From assembly GCA_016871445.1 (NCBI GenBank), contig VHDH01000001.1, positions 1 through 64,000 on the forward strand: DNA of 64,000 nt. Direction: 5' to 3'. A program made the position numbers and the translations under genes. This DNA comes from Verrucomicrobiota bacterium. GTDB lineage: Bacteria > Verrucomicrobiota > Verrucomicrobiia > Limisphaerales > SXTU01. The notes under the pieces were generated by a model, which was not told where the DNA came from, did no database searches, and saw only the letters and a list, made by a program, of their open reading frames with translations. Positions 1-8,900 of the stretch are shown here, piece by piece (position 1 is the stretch's first letter; each line of letters starts with the position of its first letter).

Positions 1-90
1 GCGTATGAACGAGGGGTCTATGCCGATGCGAAGCAGTGGCCGATGGCCTACGAGATCGCCAATACCTTGAACCGCAGAAGTGTCAGGTGA
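1..90 (+). CDS. 3' end of an unidentified CDS (partial)
   Basis: Frame 1 is open from base 1 to TGA at 88-90: AYERGVYADAKQWPMAYEIANTLNRRSVR*; too short to assign a family. Confidence 0.4.
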   Translation, partial: AYERGVYADAKQWPMAYEIANTLNRRSVR

Positions 91-256
91 TAGGTAGGTT
101 TTAAGTCAGCCGATGTAGGGATGGAGAAGGTGCTGCCGCGCGTGTTGATAGCAAGGCGGGAGCTAACTTCACACGCGCGGACTAATTATATCGTATCGAT
201 CAAGGGTGCATTCGCGGTTGATGCGGATTTTACCTCCCGCTAGGCTATGCGCCGTC

Positions 257-2299
257 ATGCCCAAACCACTGCAAATTCTCGTTTGGATCGCGATTTCCGC
301 CCTGGGCGCAGGCGCTGTCGCCTTCTCCGCGCTTCATAAAGGGGAGACCATCAACGCGCTCTGGCTGGTGGTGGCCGGTTTGTGTTCATTTGCCGTAGCG
401 TACCGTTTTTATAGCAAGTGGCTGTTGACCAAGGTGCTGGTGCTTGACTCACAGCGCGCACCACCCGCAGTGACGCATCAGGATGGCAAAGATTTCGTGC
501 CGACAAACAAGTGGGTTGTCTTTGGGCATCACTTTGCTGCCATTGCGGGGCCTGGGCCCCTCGTCGGGCCGGTGCTCGCGGCCCAATTTGGTTATTTGCC
601 TGGCATGCTTTGGATTTTGATCGGCGCCACGCTCGGGGGTGGTGTGCATGACGCGATTGTGATGTTTGCCTCCATCCGCCGCGGCGGCAAATCGGTCGGC
701 CAGATGCTGCGCGAAGAGGTGAATCCTTTTGTTGGGATCGTCGCGATGATCTCCATCCTCGCCATCATGACCATCCTGCTTGCTGTGCTTGGTCTGGTGG
801 TCGTCAAAGCGATGGCCGAAAGCCCGTGGAGTCTCTTCACGATCGCGATGACCATTCCGCTGGCGCTCATCATGGGCGTTGCGCATACGAAAATGGGCGT
901 CAGCGTGCGCAACGTGACCATCTTTGGCGTCATTGGTCTGTTGGCCAGCGTCTGGGCTGGCAGCAAGCTCGGCGAATGGGGCCTGCAGCGCTATTTTGAC
1001 CGGAGTGGCGAGTGGCAGGTTTGGGCGATCATGATCTATGGTTTCGCGGCCTCCGTGTTGCCGGTGTGGATGCTCCTCGCGCCACGGGATTACTTAAGCA
1101 CCTTCATGAAGATCGGCACGGTGGTCGTCTTAGCTTTCGCGGTTATTTGGGTGGCTCCGGAACTGCATATGCCAAAGGTTACAAAGTTCATCGACGGCAC
1201 TGGCCTCGTCTTCGCGGGCACCTTATTCCCGTTCGTTTTTATCACCATCGCTTGCGGGGCAATCTCCGGCTTTCATGCGCTCATTTCGTCAGGCACCACG
1301 CCAAAGCTGCTCGCAAACGAATCGAATATCCGAAGCGTTGCTTACGGCGCGATGGTCACCGAGATGCTCGTCGCGCTGATGGCGTTGGTCGCCGCCTGCG
1401 CGTTGCAACCCGGCGAATATTTCGCCATCAACGCCGGCCTTAACAAGGTCATGCCCCCGGAGCAAGTCGTCGCAACTATCTCCACCGCAGGATTCCCTGT
1501 CACTGTCGAGGGCATGAACAAGCTGGCCGCCGACATAGGCGAAAAAAACATGTTTGGTCGTGCGGGTGGAGCGCCGACTTTTGCCGTTGGTATGGCGCAG
1601 ATGTTTGCCCGCGCATTCGGAGAGCGCTGGATGAGCTTTTGGTATCACTTTGCCATTATGTTTGAGGCGCTTTTCATTCTGACGACCATTGATGCTGGCA
1701 CGCGCGTCGGACGATTCATTCTCCAAGATTTCCTCGGCGGCATTTGGAAGCCACTCGGCAACACGCGCAGCCTGCCCGCCAACGTTTTTGCCAGTGCGGT
1801 GCTCGTTGGCGCTTGGGGCTGGTTCCTATACCAGGGCGTCGTCGACCCGCTCGGGGGCATCAACACGCTCTGGCCCATTTTCGGCATCGCAAATCAATTA
1901 CTAGCTGTGATCGCCTTCTGCCTCGGCACGACCATTCTCATCAAAATGGGCAAATCACGCTTCCTGGCTGTCACCGCTGTGCCGCTAGCGTTTTTAATCA
2001 CCGCCACCTTTAGCGCGGGCTGGATCAAGATTTTTGATGCGAACCCCAAAATGGGCTTCCTCGCTGCCGCCAAGGATTTTTCAGCAAAAATCGCTGCCGG
2101 GGGTACCGAGAAGCAGATTGCCGAATGGACCGCCCAAAAGTTTAACTTTATGGTCGATGTGTATGTGACCGGCTTCTTCCTTTGCGCCGTTGCCATCATC
2201 TTCATTGGTTGTCTCATGGAGTGGATCAAGCTCCTCAGCGGCGCGAAAAAAGCCGTCTTAGCCGAGGAACCGTACGTGGCGCTGGCAGAGGGGATTTGA
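257..2299 (+). CDS. cstA: Carbon starvation protein A family transporter (ORF opens at 206; MPKPLQ start at 257 likely)
   Basis: Multi-TM protein with CstA hallmarks (FGHHFAAIAGPGPLVGPVLAAQFGYLPG; GGVHDAIVMFASIRRGGKS; TTIDAGTRVGRFILQD; LWPIFGIANQLLA). Confidence 0.9.
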   Translation: MPKPLQILVWIAISALGAGAVAFSALHKGETINALWLVVAGLCSFAVAYRFYSKWLLTKVLVLDSQRAPPAVTHQDGKDFVPTNKWVVFGHHFAAIAGPGPLVGPVLAAQFGYLPGMLWILIGATLGGGVHDAIVMFASIRRGGKSVGQMLREEVNPFVGIVAMISILAIMTILLAVLGLVVVKAMAESPWSLFTIAMTIPLALIMGVAHTKMGVSVRNVTIFGVIGLLASVWAGSKLGEWGLQRYFDRSGEWQVWAIMIYGFAASVLPVWMLLAPRDYLSTFMKIGTVVVLAFAVIWVAPELHMPKVTKFIDGTGLVFAGTLFPFVFITIACGAISGFHALISSGTTPKLLANESNIRSVAYGAMVTEMLVALMALVAACALQPGEYFAINAGLNKVMPPEQVVATISTAGFPVTVEGMNKLAADIGEKNMFGRAGGAPTFAVGMAQMFARAFGERWMSFWYHFAIMFEALFILTTIDAGTRVGRFILQDFLGGIWKPLGNTRSLPANVFASAVLVGAWGWFLYQGVVDPLGGINTLWPIFGIANQLLAVIAFCLGTTILIKMGKSRFLAVTAVPLAFLITATFSAGWIKIFDANPKMGFLAAAKDFSAKIAAGGTEKQIAEWTAQKFNFMVDVYVTGFFLCAVAIIFIGCLMEWIKLLSGAKKAVLAEEPYVALAEGI

Positions 2300-2617
2300 A
2301 GTGGCGCTGGGAGGACGATTGACCGTTCGTCGGCTCGCCGTGGAACTCCGTCACCGACCTTCATGCTCGATGTTTAGCTCGGTGGCTTCGTGATGCACGG
2401 CTGCGGAGGCGGAGAAGCAATTCATCTGCGCTGCTTAAAACGATTCGTCGGGCCGATTTCCTGATGGAAAAAACAATCGGCTCCAAGTAACGCCCGATTG
2501 GGGCATGTGGTTTGCAAGCGCGGATGCTCCTCACCAGGCCCCATCTCACAATCTAACAGAAAAGAAATTATTCTTTAGACTTTACGTTTTTTGCCGAAAC
2601 GTCGGGGGCCGTTTCTT

Positions 2618-3490
2618 TCAGCCAAACAAATCGGAGAGGTCAGAGAGGGAGTCTGAAATGCCACCCCCATCGGAGTCAGCCGCAAAATCAGCCGTTCCAT
2701 CAAAATCGGTGTCAACCACACACGTATCTAATCCACCATCCTGATTTGTGTCGGCGCCAACGAAATCAACTTTTCCATCAAAATTATTATCAGCCGCAAC
2801 GAGGTCAATTGAACCGTCACCATCTGAGTCTGCCCCCGCAAGATCGATGCGCCCATCATGGTTTGTGTCTATTCCTACGACGTCGATTGTTCCGTTGTGA
2901 TCGAGGTCTTGGCCAACAGCGTCAATCTGCCCATCTCCATTGGTGTCCAGTCCTACTACATCTGCCACACCGTCATGATCGGTATCGATCGCCACACCAT
3001 CAACAATACCGTCACCATCCATATCAAGGAGAACCGCGTCGTATGTCTCGCCGTCTTCAAAACTATAGTAGTATTGACTGGGTTGGCCGGCGCGGGCTGT
3101 TTGCGTGAAATGCGTTGCTAGGAAACCAAGGATTGCTCCCCCTACAAAGCTGGCTAACGGCACCCACTTGTCTCCACCTCCGCGCGCCACTTGAGCCTGT
3201 GCGCTCAAGGATCGGTTGGAGCGCATCTGATCTAGTTGATCAGAGGAATAAGGCCCTAAGGTTTGGCCATTTTGGTAAACATAAAAATCAGGCGCTGTTG
3301 GATCGATGGTAGGGGTAACTGAGGCTTGCTGTTGTCGGAATTGGCTAAGCGGACGCCATTGGCTTTCTCCTTCAGGAACCACTAATGTCTCCGGATTGAT
3401 AAGGCGCGTATTGACCATATCCACAAGCTGCTTGGCAGTCACAGGACCTAGAGCTTGGTTCTGCTCACCAACATAATAATACCTTTTCAT
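2618..3490 (-). CDS. Membrane protein with two GYF_2 (DUF4339-like) domains and a C-terminal DxDxDG calcium-loop repeat array
   Basis: N-terminal YYYVGEQNQALGPVTAKQLVDMV and FYVYQNGQTLGPYSSDQLDQM GYF-like motifs, a TM-like segment (VGGAILGFLATHFT), then about 9-10 repeats of D-x-[DN]-x-[DN]-G-x-x-D. Confidence 0.75.
   Translation of the reverse strand: MKRYYYVGEQNQALGPVTAKQLVDMVNTRLINPETLVVPEGESQWRPLSQFRQQQASVTPTIDPTAPDFYVYQNGQTLGPYSSDQLDQMRSNRSLSAQAQVARGGGDKWVPLASFVGGAILGFLATHFTQTARAGQPSQYYYSFEDGETYDAVLLDMDGDGIVDGVAIDTDHDGVADVVGLDTNGDGQIDAVGQDLDHNGTIDVVGIDTNHDGRIDLAGADSDGDGSIDLVAADNNFDGKVDFVGADTNQDGGLDTCVVDTDFDGTADFAADSDGGGISDSLSDLSDLFG
2640..3025 (-). repeat. 39-bp (13-aa) tandem repeat encoding calcium-binding-like loops
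   Basis: DMDGDGIVDGVAI / DTDHDGVADVVGL / DTNGDGQIDAVGQ / DLDHNGTIDVVGI / DTNHDGRIDLAGA / DSDGDGSIDLVAA / DNNFDGKVDFVGA / DTNQDGGLDTCVV / DTDFDGTADFAA. Confidence 0.85.
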
Positions 3491-3756
3491 AATCAGCCTC
3501 TCTATTGAACTGAGCCGTTAGAAAAATGCTTTTACGGAAGCTGCGCCATTAATTTTTTAAATTGAATCATGCCAAACATCCTGCTCGCATTTGTTATCGT
3601 CAACCGTTTTTTGGGGGCGGTCATGGAAAAGTGCCCCACGCCAGAACTAAACTCACTATCTTTCAGGCAGTAAAGTTTTTGGAGATTAAATTGCTTTTGG
3701 TAATGAATTGCCGCTCCAAAAAGCGGGAGACCACACCGCTTCAAAACGCCGTTCAA

Positions 3757-4713
3757 TCACTCGCGGATCGAAATCCCAAGATTATTTCCGTTTGCCCGCT
3801 CGCTGGGTCTGAAGTTTGACTCGGTCAGCCCTTTAGCCGTGCTGCCATTACCAACAGGGCGATTTAGCAGTTGGCACTTGTCCTTGTCCTCGGCATTCGG
3901 ATTCCACCAAGCGATAGTGGTGGATCCGCCACCGTCCATGTTGATGCCACGATGCGCACCGAAATGCTTCAGCCAAGCGCCCAATTCTTCGGTGGTCGCG
4001 CCGGCGCTGGCCGGTTGACGGCCATCAATTATGACCATGACCACGTATCGATGATCCTCAGATAAGCCTAGGCCGGTTCGCGGATGCAGATCCTTACCGC
4101 CAAGCAGAGGTTTTCCGTCGGCGAGGCACAAGGCAAATCCACTGACTGCTAGATCAATGTCTGAGGTGTCAGTTTGGTGATTCGTGACCCCAATACGAAA
4201 CTGGCCCGATTTGGTGCGTAACAATGACGGACTGCCTGATCCTCGCGACACGATTATGCCTTGAGAAATTGCAAGGCCGCTCAGATCGGTGGGCGTTTCC
4301 TGATCGTATGGGGCGGGCCAAGGCGAGAACGCATCCGCATTGATCGCAACAATCATAGGAATGCCGTTGGCGCGCGCGGTGCGAAGAAAATTTCGCGACG
4401 TTTGCCGATTGGTTTCGGTTTTGCCCTCAACCCACTCGCTGCGACGACCTGTGGTATGGAATGTCAGCCCTTCGGTTTGTGTGTCGACTCGCAGCCCATA
4501 GAGCACCACTTTTCGCGGCGAATTAACTTCGACGCGAGCGAATTGGATCCCTGCACTTAAACGTTTCCCGCGTGACCAATCGTAAAGCTCATTTTGGGCG
4601 CTGGCCCATGGATTAAGCGATAGCAGTAATACCCAAGCGATGGCCGTTGCGAAAGATGCGGTGTGAGTGCTGGACTGCGGTATTCTCTTTTTCAAAGGTG
4701 TCGTAAGGCTCAC
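3757..4713 (-). CDS. Phosphodiester glycosidase (NAGPA/DUF2233-like) family protein, secreted
   Basis: Motifs MIVAINADAFSPW, GLGLSEDHRYVVMVIIDGRQ, GINMDGGGSTTIAWWNP and an N-terminal signal-like segment. Confidence 0.8.
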   Translation of the reverse strand: MSLTTPLKKRIPQSSTHTASFATAIAWVLLLSLNPWASAQNELYDWSRGKRLSAGIQFARVEVNSPRKVVLYGLRVDTQTEGLTFHTTGRRSEWVEGKTETNRQTSRNFLRTARANGIPMIVAINADAFSPWPAPYDQETPTDLSGLAISQGIIVSRGSGSPSLLRTKSGQFRIGVTNHQTDTSDIDLAVSGFALCLADGKPLLGGKDLHPRTGLGLSEDHRYVVMVIIDGRQPASAGATTEELGAWLKHFGAHRGINMDGGGSTTIAWWNPNAEDKDKCQLLNRPVGNGSTAKGLTESNFRPSERANGNNLGISIRE

Positions 4714-4871
4714 GAGCTAAATACGCTGCATTTAAACCGAGGGTTTTAAAGAACTTTTGCAACGCTTGCCGACGAGTCACATGAACCGACCGAAATTACC
4801 ACAGATCCAAAAAACTACGGCCGCAACAGAGTGACATTCAGAAGTTACCCCCAGGCTATCAAGCGGTTTAG

Positions 4872-6749
4872 CTAGGCCTGAAGCAGCGGCGGGAGCGGGC
4901 AGTCTAGCGAATCACCTATGGCCCGGAGCAACTCTGCCTCGCGGTCATGGATGAACCCATCGTGTGCCACGGCATGCGCGCAAGCCTCGATCACAACTTT
5001 CTTCACCCGCGGTGCAGCGGCAGCCAGGCGATCCAGCGCAGCATCCACCTGCGCAAGGTTGCACTCTGACAATGGCAGCAATCGCAGCCCTGCGGCAGCG
5101 GTGCCAAGCTGCATCGCCCCCGCTTGGAAAGCGGCTGCTTGAGCTGTCCTGTCTTTGGCTCCGAGATGAGCAAGGCAGGAAAGCAAGACGGCCCCGTCCT
5201 GCAGTAGCGCTGCCGCTGGGTAGTGTTGCGTTGCGCGGGCTGGAGCTGGCAGGAACTGCGGGTCGAGGTGGCGGCGCAGGTTTTTTTGGAGTGCAAACTC
5301 GAAAAGGTCCACAGAATTGTCCGCCTCGATCAAGGCGTCCACGTCGCGGCGGAATTGGGTGTATTGCGCCGGCGAAAGCCGGCGCAGCGCGGCCGTGGCT
5401 AGGCTTGCCAAAGGCAATCGGGAACCTGTTGGTAGCGCGGCTATTTTCGGCCCCAACCGGTTCAGCTCTCGCAAGCATGCCGGTTGGCCAGTTTGTTGGA
5501 GCCGCGCGAACTGTGCGGCACGGATGGCGGGCTCGGCATCCAGCAGCAGCCCATAAACAAGCGCAGACGCACCGAGTGGTTCGTGTGTCGCGGCCACCAA
5601 GGGCGCGGGCAAGGCGGCGAGCAGGCCAGCGGCATGGTTGATTTGCGCCGGGGCGAGGCTTCCAACTTGTCGGGTGACCTTCGCGGCGCGGGGTAAGGGT
5701 GGTGGGCCACCCCCGGTGAATCCTGAAGCGGCCGCCGGCACACGGGAGCGGCTTGGCTCATCGGCAAGGAGCTGCGCGAGCTCTGGATTGAAATGAGGAT
5801 CGAGCAGTTTGATGCGTTCCTCCAGCGGCGGGTGTGTGGCAAAGAGGCTATTTAGTGCGCTGGCGAAAAACATATGGGCCATGGCGGAGGCGCGCGGGTT
5901 GGCGATGTTCGAGCCGGTGGGATAGCCGGCAATTTTCTTAAGTGCGTTCGCGATTCCCTCGGGATTGCGCGTGAACTGCACCGCCGAGGCATCCGCCAGG
6001 TGCTCGCGTTGCCGAGAGATGGCCGCTTGAATGGCGCGGGCGAAGAACTGCCCGACCCAACCAATCAGCAGCAGCCCGAGGCCAAAGAGAAACAACGCGG
6101 CGGTAATCTGTCCGCTGTCTTTGCTGCGTGAACGCCCGCTGCGGCCTGCGATCTCAAACAGGATGCGGCCGATGAGAGCTAATCCCATTATCCCATAAAG
6201 CCAGCCGGTGAGGTTGAGATTCCGCCGCATGTCGTTGTTAAGAATGTGGCTAAACTCGTGGGCCACGACGCCTTGCAACTCGTCGCGGTCTAATTGATCC
6301 AAGCACCCGCGCGAGACAGCCACGGCGAAGTCCCCCGTGTTGTGCCCGGCGGCGAAGGCATTAATGCCCAGCTCATCCTCCAGCACAAACAACGCGGGCA
6401 TGGGCACGCCGGAGGCAATGGCCATTTCCTCCACCACATTTAGGAAGCGGCGCTCGGCGGGGTCACGCGAGCCCGGTTCCACGGGCCGGCCGCCGCACAT
6501 CTCCGCCACCGCCCGGCCGCCGGCTGAGAGGCTCGCTTTGCCCACGCCCACGCCAGCGAACACCACCAATAAGGTAATCCCACAGGAAACGGGAAAAGTG
6601 CTGAGGGTAAACCATTGCGCTCCCCCGCTCGTAAGCAAAGAGAACAGTGCATGGACTGCCAAAATGATCGCCGCAATGGCAAACCCGTAAAGGACCAGTA
6701 ATCGGCCGGTGCTTCGACGCGCGGCTTCTTGGCGGGCGAAGAAGTCCAT
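4872..6749 (-). CDS. M48 family (HtpX-like) membrane metalloprotease with a TerB-like C-terminal region
   Basis: HEXXH-type motif VVAHEFSHILNNDMRRN, downstream ReHLADASAVQFTRNP, N-terminal TMs; C-terminal VVIEACAHAVAHDGFIHDREAELLRAIGDSLDCPLPPLL. Confidence 0.85.
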   Translation of the reverse strand: MDFFARQEAARRSTGRLLVLYGFAIAAIILAVHALFSLLTSGGAQWFTLSTFPVSCGITLLVVFAGVGVGKASLSAGGRAVAEMCGGRPVEPGSRDPAERRFLNVVEEMAIASGVPMPALFVLEDELGINAFAAGHNTGDFAVAVSRGCLDQLDRDELQGVVAHEFSHILNNDMRRNLNLTGWLYGIMGLALIGRILFEIAGRSGRSRSKDSGQITAALFLFGLGLLLIGWVGQFFARAIQAAISRQREHLADASAVQFTRNPEGIANALKKIAGYPTGSNIANPRASAMAHMFFASALNSLFATHPPLEERIKLLDPHFNPELAQLLADEPSRSRVPAAASGFTGGGPPPLPRAAKVTRQVGSLAPAQINHAAGLLAALPAPLVAATHEPLGASALVYGLLLDAEPAIRAAQFARLQQTGQPACLRELNRLGPKIAALPTGSRLPLASLATAALRRLSPAQYTQFRRDVDALIEADNSVDLFEFALQKNLRRHLDPQFLPAPARATQHYPAAALLQDGAVLLSCLAHLGAKDRTAQAAAFQAGAMQLGTAAAGLRLLPLSECNLAQVDAALDRLAAAAPRVKKVVIEACAHAVAHDGFIHDREAELLRAIGDSLDCPLPPLLQA

Positions 6750-6773
6750 GCTGCTTCCCGCGACGCGCGGTGG

Positions 6774-7373
6774 TTAGAACGACACCTTGACGTTCTGGCG
6801 CTCGGCGGCGTTCTCTACTTTCCACAGCTCGGCAGCTGTGAAGTTGAACGTGTTGGCGATCAGGTTCGAGGGAAACACCTCACGCTTGATATTGTATTCC
6901 GTCGCCGCGTCGTTGAAAGCCTGCCTTGCAAAGGCAATGCGGTTCTCCGTAGACGTGAGCTCCTCCTGGAGCGCAATCATGTTCGTGTTGGCTTTAAGGT
7001 CGGGATACGCCTCGGCCACGGCAAGCAAGCGGCTGAGTCCCGCAGTAAGTTGTCCCTCGGCCTGGAGCAGTTGTCTCATCGAGTCGGCATCGGCGGGATT
7101 CGCCGCGGCACGCCCGGCGGCGGACACGGCGGAGTTGCGTGCGGCGATGACGGCCTCGAGTGTGCCGCTTTCGTGCTTCATGTAGCCCTTGCACGTCTCG
7201 ACCAGATTCGGGATGAGGTCGTAGCGGCGCTTGAGCTGGACATCAATCTGGGCGAACGCGTTCTTGAAGCGGTTACGCAGCGTGACTAGGCCGTTGTAAA
7301 CGCCCACGACGAAGATGCCAAGCAGCAGCGCTCCACCCACGAGCACGGCGAGAATGATGATTGTAGGGGTCAA
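6774..7373 (-). CDS. lemA: LemA family protein
   Basis: N-terminal TM then YNGLVTLRNRFKNAFAQIDVQLKRRYDLIPNLVETCKGYMKHE and YNIKREVFPSNLIANTFNF, typical of LemA; adjacent to the M48 protease. Confidence 0.93.
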   Translation of the reverse strand: MTPTIIILAVLVGGALLLGIFVVGVYNGLVTLRNRFKNAFAQIDVQLKRRYDLIPNLVETCKGYMKHESGTLEAVIAARNSAVSAAGRAAANPADADSMRQLLQAEGQLTAGLSRLLAVAEAYPDLKANTNMIALQEELTSTENRIAFARQAFNDAATEYNIKREVFPSNLIANTFNFTAAELWKVENAAERQNVKVSF

Positions 7374-7531
7374 AATATTGCCTTTCGCACTTAATTGGTT
7401 TCTTGCCTATGAAATGGACGCTAATGACCGTATTAAATCGGAACAACTACAAAAACACGGTTGTTTTCCAGCTTGGCGGCGACTTGCAGAAAGCCACTGA
7501 GAGCTAATTTCCCCGAAGACTAAAGCCCCTG

Positions 7532-8731
7532 GTGTCCGGTTTGCGCTTTGCACAGCGGACCGCGCAGGGTTTATTGGCTGAGTCTGTGCGGACCATTTAT
7601 TTCGATCACAACGCTACCACGCCGCTCGACCCGCAAGTCCGCGCGGTGATGCTGCCGTTCCTGGACGAAGTTTGGGGCAACCCATCCAGTGTCCACCACA
7701 TTGGTCGGCGCGCCCGGGCCTTGCTGGATGACGCGCGTGATGGTTGCGCTGCTGTGCTGGGCTGCAAAGGTAGCGAGATCGTTTTTACCAGTGGTGGCAC
7801 GGAGAGCAACAACCTCGCCGTATTTGGCACCGCGCGCTTGCTGCGTGATAAGGGCCGGCACCTCATCACCTCGAGCGTGGAGCATCATGCGGTGTCCCAT
7901 TGCTTTGATTATCTTGAACGCAAGGAAGGTTTTTCTGTTACGCGCCTGCCGGTGGACGCCACCGGCCGAGTGCGCGTAGACGATTTGCGTCGCGCGCTCC
8001 GGCCCGATACGACGCTCGTCAGTGTCATGGCTGCGAATAATGAAACCGGCACGGTGCAGCCCGTTGCTGAACTCGGCGCGCTCTGCCGGGAGCGGAGAAT
8101 ACTGTTCCACACTGACGCCGTGCAGTGGTTCGGCAAAGAGCCGTTCGCGAACATTCATCAGTTTAACGCTGACCTCGTTTCGATTTGCGCGCACAAGTTT
8201 CACGGTCCGAAGGGCGTGGGTGCGCTTTATCTCCGCTCGCCGTTGCACCCTGACCCGGTGCAGTTCGGTGGCGCGCACGAGCATGAGCGGCGCGCGGGCA
8301 CAGAGAACCTGCCGGCTATCATCGGCTTCACTGAGGCGCTGAAGCGCTTCGTGCGCGTGCCAGTATTCCCCCGGAACATCCTTGCCCCACTAACCACGCG
8401 GTTGCTGGCGACGGTGGACGCTTGCGAAGGCGCACATTTTCGCGGTTCTCGCGAACATCGGTTAGCGAACACCGTTTCTTTTACGGTAGAGGGTGCCGAC
8501 AGCATCGCACTTATGGCAGCGCTTGATATTGAAGGTGTGTGCGCGTCGAGCGGGTCAGCGTGCACGGCCGGTTCGCTGGAACCGTCGCATGTCATGCTGG
8601 CGTTAGGCGCATCGGTTGCTGAAGCCAACGCGCTTGTGCGTCTCTCGCTGGGGCGGGACAACACCGCCGCTGAAGTGGAAATCCTCTGCACACTGTTACC
8701 GCGCTTGTTGCGTCAGGTGCGTGGTAAATAA
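7532..8731 (+). CDS. Cysteine desulfurase (NifS/IscS-like); GTG at 7586 is an alternative start
   Basis: YFDHNATTPLDPQVRAVMLPFLDEVWGNPSSVHHIGRRAR, FTSGGTESNN, CAHKFHGPKGVGALY, SSGSACTAGSLEPSHVMLALG. Confidence 0.93.
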   Translation: MSGLRFAQRTAQGLLAESVRTIYFDHNATTPLDPQVRAVMLPFLDEVWGNPSSVHHIGRRARALLDDARDGCAAVLGCKGSEIVFTSGGTESNNLAVFGTARLLRDKGRHLITSSVEHHAVSHCFDYLERKEGFSVTRLPVDATGRVRVDDLRRALRPDTTLVSVMAANNETGTVQPVAELGALCRERRILFHTDAVQWFGKEPFANIHQFNADLVSICAHKFHGPKGVGALYLRSPLHPDPVQFGGAHEHERRAGTENLPAIIGFTEALKRFVRVPVFPRNILAPLTTRLLATVDACEGAHFRGSREHRLANTVSFTVEGADSIALMAALDIEGVCASSGSACTAGSLEPSHVMLALGASVAEANALVRLSLGRDNTAAEVEILCTLLPRLLRQVRGK

Positions 8732-8900
8732 CGTCAGCGTCGCTCGTCTTAAGGGCGGATCCCAATCAATGTTGGGGTTTCTCATCATGAAGAAGTAATT
8801 ATCCGTGCTGGCGGGACTCCAGCTTACGAGCGCAAATACAAGGTTTAATCCAGAGCGAACTTGTGTCATCCACAGTTTTTTTGCTTAGCTGCTCGCGCGC

